64,000 nt of DNA from Archilochus colubris (taxonomy: Eukaryota > Chordata > Aves > Apodiformes > Trochilidae), in NCBI GenBank assembly GCA_023079485.1, contig CM041086.1, positions 15,942,401-16,006,400 on the forward strand. The letters run 5' to 3'. Shown piece after piece: positions 1 to 11,320 of this stretch (the first letter of the stretch is position 1; every line of letters begins with the position of its first letter). The position numbers were made by a program, and so were the translations under genes. The notes under the pieces were generated by a model. The model was not told the origin of the DNA and made no database searches. It was given only the letters and a program-made list of their open reading frames with translations.

Positions 1-877
1 GTTGTCTCATTTGGTAGGAGGCAGAGATTGTGGGGACAACTGCAAGCTTGCTTAAAGGCAATCTGTGACCCACTCCCTCCTATTCTTATGCTAATGTGAG
101 AATGGGTATCCTGGGCACCATCTGCTGTCCCCAAGGTCCCGGCCTTGGGCATTCAGAATTGGTTTGCTTTATTAGTGCTAGGCCATCCAGAACAGCAGCA
201 GTGCATTTGTTAGAGTCTGTGAACTCACAAGTTCCAATTGTAAGCATGCAGAAATAATTGTCACTTTTAATAATACACTCTAACATGATAGCTACCACGT
301 TTTCCAACCTCTTAGGCAAAGATGCTTTCTTTCAAGCTGTAGTTACCTTCAGCAAAGCCAACAAAGGCCTCTCTGGCTTTTCAGGGAGAGGGGTTTTACT
401 TCCTTGGGAGGTCATTTCATTATATAAAGGATGGATTTATTGGCTGGCTCTGTGTTTTAACTTTTGTAAATGCCCCCTAGAGAAACAGAAGAGTGTCTTG
501 ATAAAAATTAGAACTAATAAATAGGACATACGATGTGATTATTTTTAGAGGGACTAAAGGGATGGGGTATCAAATATCCTCAACTAGTCTAAATAAGCCA
601 GTTGAGGTTTAAAGGACACCAGGCATCAGTTTTGCCTAAGCTTATTGGCAGAACAAATGGTTACAATCTCAGTTGTAAGTATCCTAATAAAGTTGCCTCT
701 GATGATGAATCTGTTTGTGCTTATTAACTATATGGTTCTTTCAGTGTCCGTGGCTCCAATTAGAAAGCAATTTCTCCTGTTCAAACATCTGAGTAGCTTA
801 AATGCTCATTATTAAGTACCCATGAGATACAAGTCAGAATATTTCAACTGGTAGCCAGCAAGCCAGGTCCCTCTCAC
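1..877. other. Non-coding stretch at the left edge
   Basis: AT-rich sequence with scattered stops in all frames. I see no convincing gene. A minus-strand open stretch around 352-410 ends at a donor-like site (AAG|GTAACT on the minus strand), but it lacks a good acceptor and its phase does not fit the candidate exon at 878-1003. It may be the intron on the 3' side of that candidate exon, if the exon is real. Confidence 0.5.
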
Positions 878-1003
878 CTGCTGCTTGGGGTTGATGGTCT
901 CTAAAGAGGCAGAGCACACAAAGCTCAGAAGCTGCATGTCTCCTGCTTCATCCTTGCCAGGGTCATGGGGCAGCTCCTGAGCCAACACCAAGGCTCCAGC
1001 CTT
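878..1003 (-). CDS. Candidate internal coding exon, unidentified gene
   Basis: On the minus strand a 126-nt segment (42 codons, phase 0 to phase 0) is open from end to end. It is preceded by an acceptor-like GTGTTTCCTGCAG and followed by a donor CAG|GTGAGAG. About two thirds of third codon positions are G or C. The peptide is rich in D, E, K, G and A and ends in ETINPKQQ, so it looks more protein-like than the usual random frames here. I do not recognise the protein. If real, it is one internal exon of a minus-strand gene whose next exon lies beyond the left edge. A plus-strand reading of 961-1038 is also open between AG and GTGAGT, so the strand is not settled. No start codon belongs here because the exon would be internal. 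Chance occurrence is quite possible. Confidence 0.25.
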
Positions 1004-4000
1004 CTGCAGGAAACACCTTCTTGGCTTCCATCTTACAGGTGAGTAAAGTGAGGCATGGCTAACACTGTGCTCAGGGTCCCCAGGCCTGAATCAGCTCTGG
1101 AAGCACTGAGGCTGTGCCAGAATCAGCCCCAAAGCACTGACAGTGGGAGTGGAAGGGGAAGTGCAGATGTTGGGAGTGTGGGGACACAGTGAGGTGATGG
1201 GAAAGCAGTGTGACAGGCAGTGGTCTCAGCTGATGGCAAGGGCTTGGAGAATTTCATGGAGGAATGGGAAAGGAACAGGCTGCCCAAGGCTGTAATTTTG
1301 AGTTTGTGAGTCTGAATCTCCTGATCTCTCCATTTCAACATGATGTGTGTGCAGAATTTATTTCTGGTGACCTCTATGATGAAAAAATTAGCAAATGAAC
1401 CAATCATCTCCAGTTACCTAGGTAAGCAACATACAGCCAACAGGGAGAACAACTTTCTGTAGCTGCTTTTGTCTCCTCCCTTGCCTCCAGAGCTTTCAGT
1501 TGTTTTTTTCAGTTATGGGTGAAGGAGACAAGCACTTCAGGGCTAGGGAAAATGAGAGTTAATTACAATGTAGAAAGCTATGGTTGCACAATTCTAGATT
1601 TTTCCCATCCCTGTCTCAAGTGCTTGAGAGGACAACAGAGCAAACAGAAGTCTTCCATACTACCCTTTGCTTATTCAGAAAGCATGGGAAACACAAAGCT
1701 GGACCTCTTCCCCTTAAATGAAGACAATAAAAAGGCTTCTCTTGGGTCTCAGCATTTGTGTGAGTTGTGCCAAGGTCAAGTGAAATTCAGTAGAGTTGTA
1801 TCTGATAATACATATATATTTTAGAAAAGAGAATATTTTAAAGGGACAAAGTCAAACAGTGGGATATGAAGGATTGTACTAGAAATCTATTTCACCCTTG
1901 GATCTATCTTCCTCACTTTCTGGGATTCTTTAGGCATCAGTTCTGTGTTTGGCACATGGAAAAGAAACTGATTAAGAAACTTTGTTTTAATGGAGTGCAG
2001 GTAAAAAACAGATGAAGAAAGGGGATATGTGGGATTCTGCAAAATAATGAGGGGGAGACTGGCAAGAATGTCCCCTTTGGCTCTTCTCAGCTGAGGTACT
2101 GATCTTGTACTGAGATCTGAGTACACAAGACACATGTTCAGATTGCTGATTACTTTTAAATTTCTCAGCAATTGACAGTGATCAAGTTCTTGTGAAGTGG
2201 GGCAGGTTGTTAGCAGGGGCTGCCACTCCCCTGTTGTATTTTCAGCTGGCCAAATGGAAATTCAGCTTGTAGGTGCACCTGCTCAGGGATGGGGCCCTAG
2301 AGATGCTGGTGCAAGCACTTAGAGTTTCAGAGTCCCTCATCTCTCACGGCAATTTCATCTCACATCAGGGATTAGTATTTGAACCTGTCACATCCCAGCT
2401 CAGTACAATTATCACTGTCCTCATTGGAAAGACTCCCATTTAAATGTAGATGATGCTTCAGAATGATTCTGCTACATTAAAAGACCAAGATAGGTTTGTT
2501 TTCAACTCATTGTAGAAGGCATTGAAACCTCAAAAAGTGCCATGAAGCAAAACAGAGACCTTCTTAATAGATCTGTTAGGCACTACCTTCAGCTCACACA
2601 CAGCTGGGACTGAAGAGCATCTGCAGGGGGTTTACATAAATGCAAAGCAGAGAGGACTTAAAGAACTCCTTATTATCTGGACAGCAGATCTTCAGTGCTT
2701 GACCAAAAGATTCTGCTCTGCCTACACCTCCCTTGCTGCCTGTACACACAGAATATCATAGGAGTACATGGTGTGAAACAGTAAACCTTTCAAGGTAAGT
2801 TCTGCTGTTCCTAATTTGTTCTCCTTTTTCCAGATACTGTGCTGACAGAGTTGATTGAACACTTTTGAAATATGCTTTTAGTTTCTTTCCTGGAAATAAG
2901 ATGTACCACTCTGTTGGAGGACAATTGGCAGTATCAACTTGGCTCTGATGGGTGAGGGAAATCAGGAATGGTCAGAAGCAGCAAACTTAGAAATTGAGCT
3001 GTTTGGTGCCTGCACATGTTAAGTGCTGTGTTCTTAAGTTTTTTATTGTTGGTTGGACAGAAAAAATAGTCCTGTAGCACACTGGTGCTTGCAAGAGGTG
3101 TAGGGATATCTGTCAAAATCTATTGAGATGCTTTGAAAAGTTGTGAAATAACATTTCTGTGAAGGATGCAGAAGCTCTTGGAAAGGCACTGCAGGGGTGC
3201 CAGACAAGCCTTGATCACAGCCTGGCAGTCTCCATCTTCAAGAAGGCCACACTTCCACATGGACACAAACAGCAGCAAAGGCAAGTTCGTGTCCAAGGAA
3301 GTTAAAAAGAAACTGTAAAGAGGGATTTATTTAGAGATGGCAGGACTGCAATGGGCAAGTCTTTTTTCTTCTGTGCCAAACTCTTCAGAGTGACAGGTTT
3401 AGTTAGGGATTGTGTAATTATTTGCTTTTGAAATGCCTAATATTGTTTGCTTCAAGCTGAGTTAACTTACTGCCATAGCATATTTCATTCATTTCCTTGT
3501 CAGCAGCCACTGGATGTCTTCTGTTCTCCTTGTTAGTGGAAGGACTGTTGGGAAGGCCAGAGGACAAGGATGGCTCTCAGAGACACAGGATGCTGACAGT
3601 GGTTCAGCTTTGGTCTTGATAATCTTTGTGTCTCTGACTTGATCTAAACTGAAGCAGGTAATTGCTTCCTGGGTAGTTATTTTAGGATGCTGAGATGTCA
3701 GTGTTAGCCAAGTCCTCTTAGAAAACAGACCTTCTTTCCTTCTCCCTAAACATGGTGACATTTGCTGCTGGTGTGATCACCCAACTAGGCATCAGAACCT
3801 CATAGCTGAGCAGGGACTGGCCCTCAGAAGTCAGAACTTGGCTCTTGCACCCATTTTCAGACCTAACATGCAGACAGATCTGGTGGATGAGCTCTGGAAG
3901 CCATTGGTTAGAACAGCAGTGGGAGCAACTCCCCCTGTACTGTGCAGAACCAGGAGAAGGCTGAGGAAAAGATAGAGTTTCTGATAGAGGACCTGAGCTG

Positions 4001-5517
4001 AAGGTGCCTGCCCGAGGTGGGATGGCAAACAAGAGCTCAGTATGTTCTCCCCAGTCACCAGCTTCTCCTTCCCCAGAATTCCTATGAGTACTCCTTTCCT
4101 ACCTGCAGATCAAAACATCTCTAAACCTGAAACAAACATCTTGTGGCATAATTTACATCCATCCGCCCGTGCATTTTCTAGGCAGAAAAAGTTTTAGCAG
4201 AAGTCTGGGGAGGAAAAAAACTGACTGAACCAAAAATAGCCAAGAACAAGGATGCTGTTTCCCTCCTGCTGGCTCTGTTCATCTCCTGGTGCTGCTGGGA
4301 CACCTTCTGCTTACAGCCCCATCCTACATGTGCCCAGCAAGAGCTCTTTCTCAGCTCTGTGTCTATGAGGTGACTGATTTGCAAGGCTTAATTTAAACTT
4401 GTAGATCAAAATGCTTACAGCTCTGCATATGCTTCCTCAGGAGAAAGGAATGTTTTCTCATTCCTGTCTTACTTCATATTTCACAGCTGCAGTTTGTCTT
4501 GTTTTCCCCCTGCCTAAGGCCCAGCAAGTGCTGCAATGCACAAGGGTTTCAGGGATTGCTTATTTTAGAGCATTGCCGCTGCCTTTGAAAATCTATGTAT
4601 GTTTAGTTTGTTTTACCAGGAACTCTTATTAGAGCAGCCAGGGGACCTTGCAGGGAGAAAAGGGAGGCAGTAAGTATGCATATCTCTTCCAAAAATGTGT
4701 TACATAAGATAGGCCTCTTAAATGTAAATTATCTTAAGCAGGACAGATTGTGATGATCTTTGCTCCTGCATTCATTTTTCTTTCACAGTGACTGTACATC
4801 CCACTTTCGCCAGCCTAATGGAACTCCATCTCTCTTTGCACTGATAATTGAATATCCTTCAGTTTTCTAACACAGGTTAAGCTGGTGGCAAAATTAATTT
4901 CTGTGAACTTCAGTAAGAACATGATTAGTCCTTAGCTGCACCATCTCCTGCCAAAACTGAGTCTGGTTCTAGTGAAGGATGTGAAACATGGATAAACAGC
5001 TGCCAAGCCCTGATCCCTGGCCTCTGGTGGTCCTTTGCATCATTATGGTGTGGTGCTGTGCTGCTTCCAAGGAAACTTGGGAACATCCATGATGGCACTG
5101 GAAAGCTTTCAGCCTGGTAAATTGATGAGTGTTTCAACCATCTTGTATTCCAGGGTGCTCTCTGGTTTGGTCAGGCTGCTGCTCTGCAGTGCTGTCTTGC
5201 AGATGTTGATGTGCTGCCAGCAAGGAGTGGAAGGTCTGCCCTGGTACATGGTCTTGAATTGTAAAGGAGGAGATGGATGTGAGACCTTCCTGCCAGCCTG
5301 AGATCCTGAGAGGGTGGACTCTTGATTCCAAATATCTTTTATTTATTATTTCCACTAACAGGTGCATCACCTTGCCATCCCCCTTCTACCAGAAAAGAAT
5401 GCAACAGTGGAACTCAAATAATGTGGCAAGGCAGAAATGTATAAATGCATGTTTGAAACTCTCTAGAATCATTTGCATTTTTTAATTCAAGAGGAACTTG
5501 AAAGTCCATCTATGGAT
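1004..5517. other. Non-coding stretch, no gene recognised
   Basis: Ordinary non-coding sequence with many short ORFs below about 105 codons, none with a recognisable motif. Isolated donor-like sites such as AAG|GTAAGT near 2794 have no convincing partner. I see no RNA gene or interspersed repeat. It is either intron or intergenic. Confidence 0.5.
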
Positions 5518-5546
5518 AGACTGATAAATGTGCTATTTATCAGTCT
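5518..5546. repeat. Perfect short inverted repeat (hairpin)
   Basis: AGACTGATAAA at 5518-5528 is the exact reverse complement of 5536-5546. The T at 5529 also pairs with the A at 5535, giving a 12-bp perfect stem with a 5-nt loop. The neighbouring bases at 5517 and 5547 do not pair. It is too short for a microRNA precursor and has no transposon-like flanks, so its role is unknown. Confidence 0.85.
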
Positions 5547-6276
5547 GTAATGTCTGGTAGGCTTTTATCAGCTTAGGGCTAGTTAGTCCTACTGTATACA
5601 GGAGTGCTGGAGGAGTAGCTTGGTTTAGACATGCTGGTGTGATCTGATATATACAGTTAATGGTTTGCTCCCACATGTCCCACCCTCAAAATGAGTAAGC
5701 CACAAAGCAAAGGTTTGCCTTAAGCCTTCCCCAGAGCTTTGGAAATCTTTGGATCAAGGCTTCCAGACAAGCCAGACTTCAGGCTACTTGATTAACCCAT
5801 CCTGAACCTGGGAAGACATTGGGTTTGGTAGAGAGCAGAGTATGTGTCATACTGCCAAAGGGCACAGAGTCTCCTGCAGTATCTCGGGCTGCATGAATTC
5901 AGGGTGATGACATCAGCACTGGGAGAGGTTGCATCTGAAATAGATTTTGTATGGATCTGGAAGTCCAGACACAAATGTGGTTGGTTACTTGAATGTGTTG
6001 CATTTGGGATAACTGGGAGAGAGTGGGTAACAGACTAAGTCCATCCCAACAGCATCCAGAAGAAGAGAAAACATTTCCAATAACTTTCTTACCTGGAAGA
6101 AACCTGTTCAGGAAAACATATTTGTAGTGGGGATATGCACTGTAATTCACTGCTGTCAACTCTCATCAATCTGATGATGTGTTTTTCCTAAAATCCCAGA
6201 TTCAGAGGTCAGATGACTCATGGAAAAGGTATCTGTTATTTATAAATTAATTTCTATTTCTCCTTGCTGTGAAGGT

Positions 6277-6296
6277 AAAAAAAAAAAAAAAAAAAA
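6277..6296 (+). repeat. Poly(A) homopolymer, 20 nt
   Basis: An uninterrupted run of 20 A. No retrocopy or SINE body lies upstream and no target-site duplication is visible, so I read it as a simple mononucleotide repeat rather than a retroposon tail. Confidence 0.95.
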
Positions 6297-8117
6297 GGAA
6301 GGCTTTACTACATAGCCACAAAAGGCAGAAGCACCATAAGACAAATAAAACATGATATCTAAAACCATCTTGGTTTTTAAGGCAATCTCATTACTTTTTA
6401 GGACCTGAGTAATGCTTTTGGAATGCCCAGGTTGGCTTTGGAGACAGGAGAGCTGAACTGCACAAGTGCTAAGTACTTGACTCCAGCTGTCACACCTATA
6501 AAAATCACCCATGAAAATCCTGCCTGGGGTCCAGCAGTCAGACACACAGAGTTGGGGGGTGGAGAGAAGAACTGCAGACAGTGTGACAAACACAGAGCTT
6601 TACCCTGCCTGCCACAGATCATGGTAAATGTGACTTCTGTTAAGCATCACTGTCCTCTCCCAGGCAGAAACAAAAAAATAACAGTAGAGGCTTCTTCACC
6701 CATCTTTTTGGTCTTTCATAATGTAAAATATTAATGTAAGAATATTTTGAACTAGTTAGGAAAGCAGCATAGCTGAGGTTTACATCTAAGGAATGAATTA
6801 GGTTAAAGGGAGGGGAAAGTAGAGAAAAACCATGATAGCAAAGGGAGGCCAGAAAGGATCTTTCTCTAAGGAATAACCTGAAGTAAAATGGCATGATTTG
6901 GGAATTTAATCTTCATTGGAAAGAAGGGGTGTGTGGATACAAACCCCATCTCACAGTGTTATTTTATTGCAAATTTTGCTATTCTGAGGTTTTCCTTAAA
7001 GCCTCAGATCCTGGATTCAGGGGATACTCTTGGCATCACTTAAGGAATTAATTTCCTGTGGTCCTCAGCCATGGAAGAGTGAGTGTAAATCTGAGCCAGC
7101 TGCATGGTAGAGAAGAAACCTTCCCCATCTCCAACCCTAAGATTGCTGTTTGTTTGTGTGTATTTATTTTGATTTTCAATTGTTGGGACTTAGTGATATT
7201 TCTGCTTTTCCCCCAAGGTCACTGTTGAACCCAGTTGTACACTTCCCAGTGGAGTTTTCCTCATTTAGCAGTCTCAAGGTCAGACCTGCAGTGCTGCATC
7301 TCTGCTAAGCTTTCATCTAAGGGTAACATTTCCCTGTAAGCAGGCTTTTGGGTCTTTTTGCAGCAAAGAAAGGCTTTTTGGCAAGTTCAGGTTCAAGGCC
7401 AGCAGTTCACTAGAAACAATAGAAGCCCTCAGAGCTTTGAATGTTTCGCAGTTTTAGAATACCCTACAATTTTTATAACAGGAATGAAAAGGAAGAAATT
7501 GCCTGACAAAATTTTGGGAATTAAGTTGGTTTGCTTGGATTTTTTTTGCAGGTAGGTCTGGCATGAAGTGTATGAGCCTGTGTTTGACTTAAGTTACATG
7601 TTCAGTCTTTAAGATACTTTTAATATTTTGAAAATACTATTAAAGAAATGGCTTTTTCCAGCAGTTTCTCTGGGCTTTGAAGATCTTTTGATGGGGATGG
7701 GAGGTGGCTTTTAGGTGAGGTAATATGGAGTTGTGTGTCTGAGTATCAGCACAGAACGAAGAGTCCTCAACATGAATGCATTAGACACATTGTACCTGCT
7801 CATTTTTCTAATAAATACATACACATCAAAGACAAAAGTCTCTGTGAAGAGTGCTGAGCCAAATCAGAGAGCTCTGAATGAGCTCCTTTCATTCCACAAT
7901 TGTACTTGCACTTTTCAGTGAAATAAGCTGCTATTTCCACCTACGTGTTCTCCTGTTGTAGGAGGCCCTTCTCTGTCTGCTGGGGATCTTCCTGAATGTG
8001 GAGGGTACACAAAATTCCTCTCCCTGCAAGTAAAACAAAAAGAGAGAGCTCAGTTTTGTAATGGGTGGTGGTGGCTGGCAGATGAAGCTGTGTGTCCACA
8101 GAAAGAGAAAAATATTC

Positions 8118-8130
8118 TTTTTTTTTTTTT
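8118..8130 (+). repeat. Poly(T) homopolymer, 13 nt
   Basis: An uninterrupted run of 13 T in AT-rich sequence, with no associated element visible. Confidence 0.9.
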
Positions 8131-8323
8131 CTGTTTAAAGTGGGTTAATTAACACTAACCCCATTAAAAGGGATGGCTCGTGTGCCTGCTGCAGGGAGGG
8201 AAGTTACGGGGCTCACATGGGTTGGTGGAAATCTCTCTTTTCAGTGGATTTGTAGCCTGGTGCTGGGCTGAGCAGGCACTGAAGCCTGACAAATCAAGCA
8301 GCTGTTTTCCCCACAATGAGCCA

Positions 8324-8354
8324 GCTGGTTGGAAATCTGGGCTGGTTGGAAATC
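8324..8354 (+). repeat. Two tandem copies of a 17-bp unit
   Basis: GCTGGTTGGAAATC occurs at 8324-8337 and again at 8341-8354, a period of 17 bp. It is a small local tandem duplication with no coding meaning seen. Confidence 0.85.
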
Positions 8355-9393
8355 CAGGCTGTGTCTCTGAGTCCCTTGCATATTCAAAACTGGGGCGTAT
8401 TTGCTCCTTTAATTACTGTTCCCCCATGTCCTTGGAATATGGGTTTGTGACAGGGGGGTTGTTAACAGAAGATCAGGAATGAGTTCCTGCTGTCCCAGCC
8501 TCTCCAAGGGGGACAGGAGGGGGACAGCTGGGGACCACTCTCTGCATGGAAGGGCTGTTGTGTGACTAAGGCTGAATTTAGGCAATGGAAGGGGGATGGA
8601 GGGAAACTCCATACAGGGGTTGTGTCAAAGCAGTAGGGTGCATTTTGAGCTGAACTACAGCAATGTTTAAACTTGAGAGAGGATTCTGGCATGGTTGCAG
8701 TGTGGAGATGTGGCTTTTAGGACTTTATGCTTTTCCTTGGGCCCATCTCTCATCAGGTGTGTGAAGGAAGCTACAAAATACGATGGTTGTGGTGGTGATG
8801 TCTGCAGTGTGAGGGCCCAGCCTGAGTGATCCCAGCAGAGATCTCACACAGATGTACCCTCCACCAGCTCCAGGAGGGAGAGGGAAACCTCCTGTATTAC
8901 TGGTGTAATGCAACTAAGAAGGCTCCTGTCAAATGACTGATTTGGCTGAACTCTGATGATTCAGTTGCTTTTTACCCCTGCAGATCCCAGTCTTTTCCTG
9001 GCAAGGTAACACAGTCCTTACAGCCTTTGCTGATAAGCCCTGGGCACTTAAAAGCACAATGAAGGAATTTACCTTATACCCCCAATCTCCACGGGGGATA
9101 TTGCCTCTTGTGTCCTTTATCAGTGAGTTCTGGAGATACAATCAGGGAGCTGCTGGTATTGAAGTATTATTAGTAACACTGAGAGCTGTCAGAACCCTTT
9201 GGGTGGATTTGCTCTTTCTCTTCTGTCTTACTGTGTAGGAGAAGCAAAGCAAACCCTGCATTTCCAGGGAAACAAAAGGTAATAAACTTCCATTAAAGCT
9301 TATTTTTAAAATGAACAATGATAAATTAGCAAACTGCTGAGCAGGGTCCTTTGTTCCATGGAAGCAAAGCATTGATCCCACCTCAAGAAACAA

Positions 9394-9409
9394 TTTTTTT
9401 TTTTTTTTT
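9394..9409 (+). repeat. Poly(T) homopolymer, 16 nt
   Basis: A run of 16 T. Read on the minus strand it would be a poly(A) tract, but no retrotransposed body is recognisable on its upstream side. Confidence 0.9.
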
Positions 9410-11299
9410 CACAAATGTAATTGGGAATGGATTAAACTGTGACTCAGTTTAACCCTTTGTTTTTAGGAACGGTGTTAGGAAATATCTATATGAGAAGAAA
9501 ATGGAAATTGGCATTTCATGTCTCAGAAAACTGTGGCAAATTAACAACAGTTTGTTACTTTTCTCATATTATTATTGCCTGCTTTTAAAACTTGCTGAGA
9601 AATAGAGAACTGGTCTGAAGAATCTAATTTGAAAACCTGATCAGTCCTCTCCTCTCTATTTTATGACAGAAAGGGGAAATTCAGACTGAAAAATGGGCTG
9701 TGGATAACAGCTGAAGGACCTTACTGCACACAAAGCAATGGGCTCAAGGCTGAGGGTTAGCAGCCAAGTGGTGTCTGCAAGGGAAACAGCACAGTAGGAT
9801 TTGAAGAAAAATTTTACCAGTGCTAACAGCTTTGGAAGCTCTGAAGCAAAGACATTGTGGAGGACAGTCAGTTGAGAGGCTTTTAAGCTGTAGCATCTGC
9901 TCTTTGAGATGATCCCCTTTGCACTGAATCATTCTGTGTGATCAAAGCAGGTGAAGTAGGGAGGCAGGACAGGGCTGTTTGTCTGCCCAGAAACTTCAGA
10001 GCTTCTTGGAAATGGCACTGAAGAAAGCAAGAGCATGGCAGATCCTTTTCCTTTGTGCTACATTAGCTGCTAAAAATATTTTTTACATGTTGTTTAATTA
10101 AGTTTCCAAGCTGTGTAATAGCATGTTTTCTGGAGAGATACTTTTAACAGCACCACAAAGTGTCCTTGAGCAAATTAAAAAGACATTACTTTGAAGGTAA
10201 GTGCTCTGAGCCACCCAGGAAGAATTTTTGGGAAATGCCTGAGATCCTGGGCAGAAAGAGATGTCTTTGTTACTAGGATAGTCCATGCTCCTGGGCATCC
10301 ACTGGATGCCATTCCCAGGAGAACCTTATGATGTGGCTTACAAGGGAAGTTCACAGGACTCAGCTGCTCCAAGATTTGTCAGCAATGCTGCCCACACCCT
10401 CAGGGAAACCCAGAGACACTTCCTGGGGACCCAAACCCAGTGAGATGGTTCCCACTGCTCTGGGTAGCTTTGGAGTGAGTCTGTAAATGCTTTGTTGTTG
10501 CCCTGGTCAGGGCTTTTAGGGACTGCAAACTGGAGCCATGCATCCCATGCCTCCCTTCTTCCCATCTTTCTGTTTTCTTCTCATCTGATTTGCATTTCCA
10601 TTTGTCCAGAGCCAGGTTTTCTGGCCAGCTGACCTCAAGCAAACCTCCTCTGGTTACTGGTGTGAAGGGAAGTTCCCTGGCTGACTCCTCAGGGTTCTGG
10701 TCTCCCTTTCACTCGTGGCAGTGGGGAACTCCCAAGGCAGCCTGAGCCCAAACAGCTCCTCAGAGGTAGAGATGCTGCCCATGCTAGCACAGGAATTTGG
10801 GCCTCCATGTGGGTGTTAACTTGGATCTGAATTTGCCTGTGTAGAAAAGCACTTGGGTCAGACCCTGGGTTCAAGACTCTGAGGATGGAAACCATAGCTC
10901 TTTCCTGGAGGCAGAGGAGGTTTGGTTGAGGCACTTGGTGCTTTGAATCAGCCCAGGGGTGGGGTGTGAAGCTCCAGGAGAGGCTGACAGGAGCAAACTA
11001 AAGCTCATTTCTTTCCTTGGCCTGCCACTGGCTTTCTGGAGGCTGTTGTCCTGTCCCAGAGGCAGAAATGTCTTCAGTCTTCACTCCCATTCCAGGAAAG
11101 GAGGACAAGGGGAGAGGTGACGTGAACAGTGAGGGAATGAGGGTTGTGTGGGGCTTGCTGCATGACAAACAAAAGCTCATTGGAAACCTTGCTTTTGCTT
11201 TGTGTTTCCATCTGCCCTTGTTGGATACTTCACTTGACAAAAGCTTTGATTTGGTACCTTCTCCTCTGTGGGTGCTGGAGGGAGATTTCCCTCCCCAGG

Positions 11300-11320
11300 C
11301 TGCTCTGCTCTGCTCTGCTC
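11300..11320 (+). repeat. (TGCTC)n microsatellite, four units
   Basis: Four perfect tandem TGCTC pentamers preceded by a matching C, running into CAGCTGCAGCTG. It is a short pentanucleotide repeat and possibly polymorphic. Confidence 0.9.

Noticed and set aside
1265..1290. CR1-like GGAACAGGCTGCCCA
   Set aside because: Only about 15 bases resemble CR1; the flanks on both sides do not match.
5017..5030. Minus-strand CTCF-like CTGGCCTCTGGTGG
   Set aside because: One mismatch falls in the critical GCC core, so it is a weak site.
7390..7400. tRNA B-box-like GGTTCAAGGCC
   Set aside because: No A-box at the right distance and no cloverleaf folding of the flanks.
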